From Methanobacteriota archaeon (lineage in GTDB: Archaea; Thermoplasmatota; E2; DHVEG-1), in contig CAIYYQ010000225.1 of NCBI GenBank assembly GCA_903930505.1, forward strand, positions 1-8,604: a stretch of 8,604 nucleotides of DNA, given 5' to 3'. The translations under genes were made by a program, and so were the position numbers. The notes beneath the pieces are model-generated. The model saw nothing but the letters and a program-made list of their open reading frames with translations, did not search any database and was not told the origin of the DNA. Positions 1 to 5,752 of the stretch are shown here, one piece after another (the stretch's first letter is position 1; the number at the start of each line of letters is the position of its first letter).

Positions 1-710
1 ACAGCACCACGCTCAAACGCGCATTTCGCAAGAGCTACTGCAGTCTTCCCAGAACTACGATTCGTCAAAATCCGCATATCATCAACTGGCTGCGCAGTCG
101 CACCACCAACAACAAGAATCTTATTTTTCACAAGATCGCGTTTCCCAGCACATCGAATCACCGTTTCCACGATCTCCTCAACAGAAGCACTCTTAGCTTT
201 GCCTTCACTCAGAAACGGATCAATAAAACAGATTCCCTCCTTCTTACATCGCTCAATGTTTTTCTGAACAACCCCATGATTATACATCGAACCATGCATC
301 GCAGGAACCAAAACAATCGGAATCTTTGATCCAATCGCAGTCGTCACAAACGTCGTAACCGCAGTATCATCAATACCCAAAGCAATCTTAGAAATCGTAT
401 TCGCAGTACACGGACACACAAGCACAAGATCTACTGATTTTTTTGTAACCCCGCAATACTTCACATGTTCTGTATCACCGGAAAGCTCAACAATTGGTTT
501 TTTACCTGTGGCAAACCACAACGCATCAGGATGCAAAATACGAGTCGCAGCTACAGTCATCACCGGGATCACCTCAGCATCATGACGCAAAAGTTCCCGT
601 GCAAGACGCACTGACTCAACCGCAGCGATGCTACCCGTTACGCACAATACAATCTTTTTCCCAGAGAGTTTCCTACTTTTACTCCCCCGGATATCATCTG
701 CAGGATGCAT
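1..710 (-). CDS. coaBC: CoaBC, bifunctional phosphopantothenoylcysteine decarboxylase / phosphopantothenate-cysteine ligase (3' end outside window)
   Basis: This cytoplasmic enzyme makes 4'-phosphopantetheine for coenzyme A: the CoaB half joins cysteine to phosphopantothenate and the flavin-dependent CoaC half decarboxylates the product. About 236 codons are visible. Residues 18-30 form the flavoprotein opening (KKIVLCVTGSIAA). His82 in TEHVKYCG is at the expected place for the catalytic histidine. PCTANT (100-105) corresponds to the PASANT motif, and PAMHGSMY (136-143) to the substrate-clamp motif PxMNxxMW, in a form with His for Asn. The ligase half begins near residue 198 with KILVVGGATAQPVDD and the signature TNRSSGK, then leaves the window. 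ATG at 710 is chosen because an in-frame TAA lies at 732-734, just upstream. GGTGA sits only one base before the ATG, unusually close for a Shine-Dalgarno site. It starts 25 bases after the stress-protein gene, so the two are probably co-transcribed. The identification is firm. Confidence 0.93.
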   Translation of the reverse strand, partial: MHPADDIRGSKSRKLSGKKIVLCVTGSIAAVESVRLARELLRHDAEVIPVMTVAATRILHPDALWFATGKKPIVELSGDTEHVKYCGVTKKSVDLVLVCPCTANTISKIALGIDDTAVTTFVTTAIGSKIPIVLVPAMHGSMYNHGVVQKNIERCKKEGICFIDPFLSEGKAKSASVEEIVETVIRCAGKRDLVKNKILVVGGATAQPVDDMRILTNRSSGKTAVALAKCAFERGA

Positions 711-735
711 GTCACCACAAAAAATACTCTTTTAT

Positions 736-1176
736 TTACCGTGCCACAAGAACAGATTTACTCGCATGACGAACGACTTTATCAGTGACACTACCAAGCA
801 AAAACCGTCCTTCTTTTCCGTACCCCTTGTACCCAAGCACAATAATGTCAACATCAAATTTCTTTGCAACCATTAAAATTTCATCAGCAGGATCCCCTGC
901 TTCAACAAGAGGGGTTACCTTTTTTACTTGCGATTCAAGTACTATTGCTGCCTTTGAAATCGTTTCCATTGCCCGTTCCTTAAAAGAACCTGATCGAACT
1001 AAATCTCCAAGATCGAGAGTAGGCAACAGCATCTTCGTAAACGATGATTCAATCAACTCTGCAGGAATAATCGTCAACAGATAAATTTCGTCGTCTTTAT
1101 TTACACATTGCAAGGTTAAACCAATCGCTTTTTTCGATGCGTCAGATCCATCGTAGGCAATAAGTATCTTTTTCAT
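736..1176 (-). CDS. Universal stress protein (UspA family), ATP-binding type
   Basis: A 146-residue single-domain Usp protein, the usual size for the family. The N-terminus MKKILIAYDGSDASKKA is the first beta strand and the adenine-contacting Asp-Gly-Ser. The C-terminal part shows the full nucleotide-binding signature G-2x-G-9x-G-[ST] as Gly115, Gly118 and Gly128-Ser129, followed by the typical final strand SVLVAR. The complete signature predicts that it binds ATP, like MJ0577, rather than belonging to the non-binding UspA class. Proteins of this family act as cytoplasmic dimers in stress or energy sensing; the specific role here is unknown. Start codons at 1191 and 1182 are also in frame, but the one at 1176 matches the family start, and a weak TATA-like TATTTTA on the minus strand at 1217-1211 would place transcription start between them. 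It lies between the resolvase and coaBC genes, all leftward. Confidence 0.9.
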   Translation of the reverse strand: MKKILIAYDGSDASKKAIGLTLQCVNKDDEIYLLTIIPAELIESSFTKMLLPTLDLGDLVRSGSFKERAMETISKAAIVLESQVKKVTPLVEAGDPADEILMVAKKFDVDIIVLGYKGYGKEGRFLLGSVTDKVVRHASKSVLVAR

Positions 1177-1225
1177 ACACATCAATAACATAGGTAAATA
1201 CCGAGGGCTCTAAAATACATTTCCG

Positions 1226-1735
1226 TCAACGACACAAATACGCGATGAACTCAGACAACGAGAACCCCTCACTCCATCGCATGATGAAACTGCCTTTTTT
1301 GCTTGAGTCAAGCTTCGGCAGTCGCTTCTGCACAACGCCTGCTCGCCCTTCTAATCCTTGAACATCAAGACTGAACAACCGCCACGAATCCCCGTGAAAC
1401 CCTTTCAATCGAAACGCATAAATCGGAAGGGTTTTTGTTTTTGTACACTCATCATGCATCTTCATTGCCTGCAGCTGTAATTTTCCGCTCACACTACTAA
1501 AATGCAAGGTATTTTCGATGCTTGCCTTAACCTCGATGAGAAATGCGATATCACCTCGTAAAGCGACGAGATCAACACCTAGTGAACCAGCAGCACGAAC
1601 TACAATGAAAGGTTTTTTACTGATACTCATATATTTTTCTTTTTCTTCAAAAGAACATGTTTTTGTAACCTTAACAAGAGTCGCAGGATTTGCCTCTAGT
1701 ATGTTTTTCAATTCACGTTCGTATTGGCTGCTCAT
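1226..1735 (-). CDS. hjc: Archaeal Holliday junction resolvase, Hjc type
   Basis: A 169-residue structure-specific endonuclease of the archaeal Hjc family, which dimerises and cuts four-way junctions during recombination and fork repair. The metal-binding nuclease core is clear: Glu6 in YEREL, Asp55 in AAGSLGVDLVA, and Glu68 and Lys70 in LIEVKAS, matching Glu9, Asp33, Glu46 and Lys48 of the Pyrococcus enzyme. The segment DSWRLFSL and the C-terminal GFSLSEFIAYL also fit the family. It is longer than the usual 120-135 residues because about 25 extra residues (roughly 15-41) separate the first Glu from the core, and the C-terminal part is extended. An in-frame GTG lies at 1756, but ATG at 1735 is preferred: it puts YEREL near the N-terminus as in the family, and it lies 35 bases from a TATA-like ATTAAAAA on the minus strand (1770-1763). 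It is first in the leftward three-gene cluster. Confidence 0.85.
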   Translation of the reverse strand: MSSQYERELKNILEANPATLVKVTKTCSFEEKEKYMSISKKPFIVVRAAGSLGVDLVALRGDIAFLIEVKASIENTLHFSSVSGKLQLQAMKMHDECTKTKTLPIYAFRLKGFHGDSWRLFSLDVQGLEGRAGVVQKRLPKLDSSKKGSFIMRWSEGFSLSEFIAYLCR

Positions 1736-1762
1736 AGGCAAAGAATAAAATACCACATAAGG

Positions 1763-1770
1763 TTTTTAAT
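1763..1770. promoter_or_regulatory. Shared TATA-like box between divergent genes
   Basis: The 68-base gap between the divergent resolvase (1735, leftward) and CBS (1804, rightward) genes holds one TATA-like element. It reads TTTTTAAT on the plus strand and ATTAAAAA on the minus strand. It lies 35 bases from the resolvase ATG and 41 from the CBS ATG, distances that fit transcription starts a few bases before each start codon. The plus-strand version is preceded by AAGG, as at the promoter of the gene at 2600. One box serving both directions is inferred. Confidence 0.4.
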
Positions 1771-1803
1771 GTTTGGGAGAAAATAGGATCACAACATAAA
1801 ACA

Positions 1804-2382
1804 ATGGATGCGATACAAATGAAAACAGAGATACTTGTTAAAGAAGCAATGAAATACAACCCGATCATGGTAAACCCAATGATCACCGTATTTGAAGCAG
1901 CACAAACTATGAAAAAACATAAAATAGGAAACGTACTCGTCGGAGAAAACAAACATCCGGTCGGTATTCTCACCGAAAGCGATATCTTAAAAAAAGTGGT
2001 TGCCGAAGGAAAAAACCCCCGGGATATCCTTGTTGACGACGTGATGAGCACCCCTATCATTATCATCGACCCTTATGTTTCCTTAGAAGAAGCAATGAAA
2101 ACCATGGGAAAATGCAACATCAGACGATTACCGGTCATGGAAAACAACGAACTCGTCGGCGTCATCACCCAACGAGATATCCTGCGGATATCCCCGGTTT
2201 TAGGTGAGATCTCAAAGGAATGGCGTGAGATATCCGTTCGAGATGAATCATACTTGAAAACCCAGGTGTTCTCCGGGAAATGCGAAGATTGCGGTGAACT
2301 CTCACCAAGTCTAAAAACCGTAGATGACCGATTACTCTGCGAAGAATGCATCGAAGCATTAAAATTTGAAGAAAACTCATAA
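1804..2382 (+). CDS. Two-CBS-domain protein with C-terminal zinc ribbon
   Basis: A 192-residue cytoplasmic protein built from a CBS pair (a Bateman module), which typically binds adenine nucleotides or S-adenosylmethionine and reports on energy state. CBS1 covers about residues 10-65 (VKEAMKYNPIMVNP through GILTESDILKKVV). CBS2 covers about 74-130 (VDDVMSTPIIIIDP through GVITQRDILRISPV). Both end in the usual [ST]-x-x-Asp phosphate-contacting motif (TESD, TQRD). After a linker comes a small zinc knuckle with Cys160-x2-Cys163 and Cys179-x2-Cys182 in KCEDCGEL and RLLCEECIEAL. The zinc tail suggests a protein or nucleic-acid partner, but none is identifiable. The first ATG (1804) is used; a second at 1819 would only remove five residues. 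It is followed nine bases later by a decayed CBS domain, suggesting a past tandem pair. The domain call is firm; the ligand and target are unknown. Confidence 0.88.
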   Translation: MDAIQMKTEILVKEAMKYNPIMVNPMITVFEAAQTMKKHKIGNVLVGENKHPVGILTESDILKKVVAEGKNPRDILVDDVMSTPIIIIDPYVSLEEAMKTMGKCNIRRLPVMENNELVGVITQRDILRISPVLGEISKEWREISVRDESYLKTQVFSGKCEDCGELSPSLKTVDDRLLCEECIEALKFEENS

Positions 2383-2391
2383 ATTAGAAAG

Positions 2392-2540
2392 ATGAGATTG
2401 AGAATGATCGTTGAAGCGATCATGACAAAAAATGTTGTCATGGTTGATAAAGACGATAATCTGCAACATATGCTTGATCTGATGGAAAAAAACGTGGTAA
2501 CATCAGTAGAAATGATTTGTTGAAAACAGTTACTCTGTAG
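2392..2540 (+). pseudogene. Decayed CBS-domain remnant with internal deletion and frameshift
   Basis: Nine bases after the CBS gene, an ATG opens a 43-codon frame (2392-2523). Its residues 6-38 are a recognisable first half of a CBS domain: IVEAIMTKNVVMVDKDD, then LMEKNVVTSV. The frame then fails after EMIC with TGA. From 2508, a different forward frame reads RNDLLKTVTL before TAG at 2538-2540, which is how a CBS domain ends (xRDLLK). The missing middle would be about 13 residues (the usual PVVDDGKLVGIIT-like strand-turn-strand), so the simplest reading is a deletion of about 40 bases that also shifted the frame. Only one CBS domain is represented. Whether the 43-residue frame is still translated cannot be seen. 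Recognition of the CBS halves is good; the deletion is inferred. Confidence 0.6.
2404..2442 (+). repeat. Two overlapping, mutually exclusive inverted repeats
   Basis: The first repeat is ATGATCG (2404-2410), a six-base loop, then CGATCAT (2417-2423). The second is CATGACAA (2421-2428), a six-base loop, then TTGTCATG (2435-2442). Both are perfect. They share 2421-2423, so the transcript could form only one fully at a time. They lie inside the remnant's coding-like part and may be chance results of the sequence for the conserved MTKN-type segment. Confidence 0.35.
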
Positions 2541-2560
2541 ATGATTTCACGGACGAGACC

Positions 2561-2572
2561 AAGGTTTTTTAA
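2561..2572 (+). promoter_or_regulatory. TATA-like promoter of the 130-residue zinc protein gene
   Basis: AAGG followed by TTTTTTAA lies about 35 bases before the ATG at 2600. The AAGG-T5/6-AA pattern also occurs at 1759-1769, and the spacing equals that between the divergent TATA-like box and the resolvase start. A transcription start four to eight bases before the ATG would give a nearly leaderless mRNA, and no Shine-Dalgarno sequence is visible. Confidence 0.45.
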
Positions 2573-2599
2573 GGGCATATCTTATTTCTATACCTTGCT

Positions 2600-2992
2600 A
2601 TGTCGTACCATATTCCTTCTGATGAACACATCACAGAAGCGTTGAAGAAGGTGCTGACTGATTATCGAACAATATCTACCCAGAATAAACTTCAAGAGCT
2701 TGTGAAAAATGAGCTGAAAACAACAAAACAAGAGTATGGGGTAAGTGGACATCGTTTACGATTTCTTGCGCTTCAAAGCGGACTTGTGGACCTAGAAATT
2801 CATACACGAGAGGGTGATCCACATAAGGCTTTGACGAAATGCCCGGTATGCGGGGACGCATTAAAAAGAGTAAAAAACCTTACCATCTGGGGCGGAGAAG
2901 TCACCATTGAATTTTCTTGTCCGAGTTGTAGATATTGGACGGGAAAGAAAAAACGCATCCCAACACGATATGTTTTTCATCTAAAGAAATAG
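2600..2992 (+). CDS. Small archaeal protein with helical N-terminus and C-terminal zinc ribbon
   Basis: A 130-residue protein of the kind found as conserved hypothetical proteins in archaea; I do not recognise a named function. Residues 5-65 look helical (EHITEALKKVLTDY, then NKLQELVKNELKT) and continue into YGVSGHRLRFLALQSGLVDLEI, which resembles a winged-helix fold in which variable-site helices are followed by a strand. The second half holds a zinc ribbon with Cys81-x2-Cys84 (KCPVCGDAL) and Cys107-x2-Cys110 (FSCPSCRYW), followed by a basic tail rich in Lys and Arg (TGKKKRIPTRY). Helix-turn-helix plus zinc ribbon plus basic tail suggests nucleic-acid binding, possibly transcription or RNA-linked, but this is inference. 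It has its own TATA-like promoter and stands alone between the CBS remnant and the exported hydrolase. Its codons use more G and T in third position than the CBS gene before it. Confidence 0.8.
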   Translation: MSYHIPSDEHITEALKKVLTDYRTISTQNKLQELVKNELKTTKQEYGVSGHRLRFLALQSGLVDLEIHTREGDPHKALTKCPVCGDALKRVKNLTIWGGEVTIEFSCPSCRYWTGKKKRIPTRYVFHLKK

Positions 2993-2993
2993 C

Positions 2994-3017
2994 TTTTTTA
3001 TAAAATTGGTTTTTATA
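2994..3017 (+). terminator. AT-rich hairpin with T-tracts, possible terminator
   Basis: Directly after the stop codon comes a run of six T (2994-2999). An inverted repeat TATAAAA (2999-3005), a five-base loop, and TTTTATA (3011-3017) follows and contains a second T-run. T-rich tracts are the usual archaeal termination signal; the weak A/T stem alone would not prove it. Confidence 0.4.
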
Positions 3018-3052
3018 GTTTAGAAACACCGTAGATATGTTTATAACAAATC

Positions 3053-3060
3053 TTATATAA
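3053..3060 (+). promoter_or_regulatory. TATA box of the Ntn-hydrolase/propeller gene
   Basis: TTATATAA is close to the archaeal TATA consensus. About 27 bases downstream would be a transcription start near 3083, leaving a leader of about 15 bases before the ATG at 3099. Another TATA-like word, TTTATAAC, at 3040-3047 could serve the earlier in-frame ATG at 3066 but is slightly too close to it. Confidence 0.45.
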
Positions 3061-3062
3061 TA

Positions 3063-3073
3063 ACAATGACAAT
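3063..3073 (+). repeat. Copy 1 of 11-base word shared by the two exported-protein genes
   Basis: ACAATGACAAT lies 26-36 bases before the ATG at 3099. The identical word occurs at 5703-5713, upstream of the C25 peptidase gene. If translation started at 3066, the word would partly encode the first residues instead. Confidence 0.35.
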
Positions 3074-3098
3074 ACAACTATATATCTGGGAATTCCCT

Positions 3099-5672
3099 AT
3101 GAAAAAAATACTCTGTTCACTATTCATACTTATTTTCTTATTCCTCTCATTATTTTATCCTTCTATGGGAACTCTCGGGCAAGGGGCGTCTTTATCTTCA
3201 TTTATGACCCCAGGTCAATATGGAAAAGGATACCGCTACAACATCCAAGGATGGATCTATGTTCACATCGAAGGAGACCCATATGAACGCGGGTTTCAAC
3301 ATGGATATCTCCTCTCCGATGAAATCGTTGACTTGATTACACGCTGGAGCAACATGATCCATAACCAGCCTCAAATAAAACCAATTACCAGCCATTTTTC
3401 CCAAGACCGTTATGAACATTTTTCAAACCGCTGGTGGGATTTCTGCGTCAAACAATGTGTACAATTCTATGGAGATAAATACCCTGAGGAATACCGACAG
3501 GAAATACAAGGAATCGCAGATGGTGTAAACCATGCCGGTGGAAAAATCTTTGGCAGAAACCTGACTGTTGACGATATCTTAACATCAAATGAAATGTATG
3601 AGTACCTCTCAAAAATCACCCTCACCCAACGAGGCATACACCCCCTAAAAACATTCTTCGACAGTATACGACATGATACACCAGAACTCTCAACGCTATC
3701 CACCGATCAATTCCTTGATGCATTTGCAACTCTTCCTGAAGCCCCACACCATTGCGATGGATTTATCGCCACCGGAAACGCAACCACGCATGGACAAATC
3801 GTAATCTCAAACTCGATGTGGAGCAGCAGCACCGGATCAGGTCTCTGGTGGTGGTCCTACTACATTACCTTCCGCTGGAATATCATTCTTGATATCCAAC
3901 CAACGCAGGGAAACCGAATCATCCTCGCATCTGCACCAGGATACATCTGGAGTGACCATGATTTTTACCAAAACGATGCAGGCATCGTCCTCCTGGAAAC
4001 AACATTACCTCAGGGGCCATGGGACCTCCGCGGTCTTCCCCTTGCAGTGAGGGTACGTACCGCAATGCAATACGGAAAAAGCATTGACGACGTCACCCAC
4101 TACCTCAGTGATAAGAATGACGGCGGTATGGATGCAGTATGGCTGATCGGAGACACAAAAACAGGGGAAATCGCACGGTTCGAACTTAGTCTTCGCCATT
4201 CTGCACTGTACCGAACATTCAATGGGTTCTACTGGTCCTGTAACAACCCGATGGACCTTGGAGTGAGACTCGACAATCTTAATTTAAGAATGATGATCAA
4301 ACGCGTGCTCGCCTACGTGTTATCTAAAAGTGGTGGATATGAGTATTTCACGCCACGGTATCATCCCTCTGACCGGGACTTGAAATTCGATGAATTAGGG
4401 AAAAAATACTACGGCAACATCGATGTCGATGTCGTCAAAGAAATCATGTCGACACAACCGATTGTCCGTCATTCCCCGGATTGCAAACTTACTGATTCTG
4501 ATCTTGTTGCGCACAATGGGCTTTGGGTGTTTTTAGGAAACCCCAATGACAGTATACTGGATCTTCAAAACCTTGATCATCCCTCGGTGAACACTGAGAA
4601 GATACCGCCGCTCGGCTGGGTGAAACTCTACGGTCTCCCAAAGAAAGAAAATTATACGCTTGTTCAACAGAAACAAAACATCACCACGCAGCCGTCTGTT
4701 CTTTGGATGTACAATACCACAAATAATACGAATGATTTTTCTTCCGCAGGGGTTCTTAAAGACGATGTTCTCTTTATGGCAACGTCTACCGGGGAACTCC
4801 TGGCGTTGTCCGCACAGAACGGTTCATTCCTCTGGAATAGAACCATTGGAGAATATCCAACAGCGCCCACGCTTGATGGACAACACCTCTACATCGGAAC
4901 AATGGAGGGAATAACCGTCGTGAATACCACTGGTGAAATTCTCTGGAAGAAATCGTTAGGAAAAATCGTATCTCGTCCTGTTATCTGGAATAATACTGTT
5001 TTCATTGGTGATGACGAAGGACATCTCTATGCGTTAGAAAAAGAATCTGGTGCTGAACAATGGCATATTGGATTACCGAATGAAATTTATCTTTCTGAAC
5101 CATGGAATGGAACCGTGATTGTTACATCAGGAAAAAACTGTTCCGCTATCGACTGTGAAACCGGTGGCCTGCACTGGATGTTTCCAACAGACGAGATGAT
5201 CACCGCACGATCATATATCAATAATGGCGTCGTCTATTTTGGTTCCTGGGACACCTTTGTCTATGCAGTGAATGCATCAACAGGTGATTTAATTTGGAAA
5301 TATGAGACCGGATGGGGTATCGATACTATCCCAGTAATAACCGATACTACTGTGTTTGTTGGATCAACAGATCAAAACATGTATGCTTTGAACCGCGAAA
5401 ACGGGAGTCTTCAATGGATTTATACAACCAAAGCAGCGATTCATTCATCCCCTATTATCTCAGGAAATGTTATCGTCTTTGGTTCCGATGATGGTCGATT
5501 GTATCTTGCAAATTCTTCAACAGGAGAAAACAAATGGTGTTTCGCTCCAGGCTTCACGATTGATGACAACCCAAAAAATTACATCACCACACCAATTATA
5601 TCAAGTCCAGTAACCGATGAAAATACAGTGTATATCGGCGTAAAAGGTGTTCTTTACGCACTTACCCTTTAA
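3099..5672 (+). CDS. Exported C45/phospholipase-B-like Ntn hydrolase fused to an eight-bladed PQQ-type beta-propeller
   Basis: An 857-residue secreted protein. Residues 1-24 are a signal peptide (MKK followed by ILCSLFILIFLFLSLF). The hydrolase domain spans about 45-525. It opens with GDPYERGFQHG (59-69), the hallmark start of the C45 acyltransferase/PLB-like group. HHCDGFIATG places Cys219 as the likely nucleophile exposed by self-cleavage. WLIGDTKTGEIARFEL (348-363) and WSCNNPMD (Asn382, Asn383) fit the later core. Such enzymes cleave or transfer amide- or ester-linked acyl groups; the substrate here is unknown. Residues 533-857 carry eight repeats of about 41 residues, each with a Trp and most with an ALxxxxG turn (VYAVNASTGDLIWKY, MYALNRENGSLQWIY). 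The chain ends in VLYALTL, which could close the ring. An in-frame ATG at 3066 would add 11 residues; 3099 is preferred for the MKK start and the TATA spacing. Many N-x-[ST] sites suggest glycosylation. The domain calls are firm; the function is not. Confidence 0.85.
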   Translation: MKKILCSLFILIFLFLSLFYPSMGTLGQGASLSSFMTPGQYGKGYRYNIQGWIYVHIEGDPYERGFQHGYLLSDEIVDLITRWSNMIHNQPQIKPITSHFSQDRYEHFSNRWWDFCVKQCVQFYGDKYPEEYRQEIQGIADGVNHAGGKIFGRNLTVDDILTSNEMYEYLSKITLTQRGIHPLKTFFDSIRHDTPELSTLSTDQFLDAFATLPEAPHHCDGFIATGNATTHGQIVISNSMWSSSTGSGLWWWSYYITFRWNIILDIQPTQGNRIILASAPGYIWSDHDFYQNDAGIVLLETTLPQGPWDLRGLPLAVRVRTAMQYGKSIDDVTHYLSDKNDGGMDAVWLIGDTKTGEIARFELSLRHSALYRTFNGFYWSCNNPMDLGVRLDNLNLRMMIKRVLAYVLSKSGGYEYFTPRYHPSDRDLKFDELGKKYYGNIDVDVVKEIMSTQPIVRHSPDCKLTDSDLVAHNGLWVFLGNPNDSILDLQNLDHPSVNTEKIPPLGWVKLYGLPKKENYTLVQQKQNITTQPSVLWMYNTTNNTNDFSSAGVLKDDVLFMATSTGELLALSAQNGSFLWNRTIGEYPTAPTLDGQHLYIGTMEGITVVNTTGEILWKKSLGKIVSRPVIWNNTVFIGDDEGHLYALEKESGAEQWHIGLPNEIYLSEPWNGTVIVTSGKNCSAIDCETGGLHWMFPTDEMITARSYINNGVVYFGSWDTFVYAVNASTGDLIWKYETGWGIDTIPVITDTTVFVGSTDQNMYALNRENGSLQWIYTTKAAIHSSPIISGNVIVFGSDDGRLYLANSSTGENKWCFAPGFTIDDNPKNYITTPIISSPVTDENTVYIGVKGVLYALTL

Positions 5673-5716
5673 CATTGTGCTGATACTGCGTGTAAACAAA
5701 TCACAATGACAATGTT
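5671..5716. repeat. Inverted repeat with two alternative right arms before the C25 gene
   Basis: AACATTGT (5671-5678), overlapping the stop codon of the previous gene, is complementary to ACAATGTT (5709-5716). CATTGTG (5673-5679) is also complementary to CACAATG (5702-5708). The loops are 22-30 bases. The right arms overlap the start of the TATA-like box, so this could be an operator, a transcript end structure, or chance. Confidence 0.3.
5703..5713 (+). repeat. Copy 2 of 11-base word shared by the two exported-protein genes
   Basis: ACAATGACAAT, identical to 3063-3073, ends two bases before the TATA-like box at 5715. That is the position where archaeal transcription factor B contacts or regulators often act. 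Its function is unproven. Confidence 0.35.
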
Positions 5717-5722
5717 TAAATA
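5715..5722 (+). promoter_or_regulatory. TATA box and ribosome-binding site of the C25 peptidase gene
   Basis: TTTAAATA is centred about 27 bases before a likely transcription start near 5745. GTGAT at 5744-5748, four bases before the ATG, matches the archaeal anti-Shine-Dalgarno core and supports the start at 5753. If transcription does start near 5745 the site would be at the very 5' end of the message, so one of the two assignments may be slightly off. Confidence 0.45.
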
Positions 5723-5752
5723 TCATTTGATTAATATTTATATGTGATTTAA

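Noticed and set aside
494..876. Forward-strand open frames of 82-91 codons opposite the stress-protein and CoaBC genes
   Set aside because: They have no recognisable protein features and lie antisense to two well-supported leftward genes.
2172..2195. Short inverted repeat GATATCC-TGC-GGATATC
   Set aside because: It lies in the middle of the intact second CBS domain at codons for conserved residues. The three-base loop and coding context make a regulatory role unlikely.
1713..2441. Reverse-strand open frames of 117 and 122 codons across the CBS gene
   Set aside because: They are antisense reflections of a clear CBS/zinc-ribbon gene. Their hydrophobic look is a by-product of the opposite strand.
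4692..5672. A PQQ-dependent dehydrogenase
   Set aside because: The propeller repeats resemble PQQ-enzyme blades, but the fused N-terminal domain is an Ntn hydrolase, no cofactor-binding disulphide or catalytic Asp setting is evident, and structural propellers such as BamB share the same repeat.
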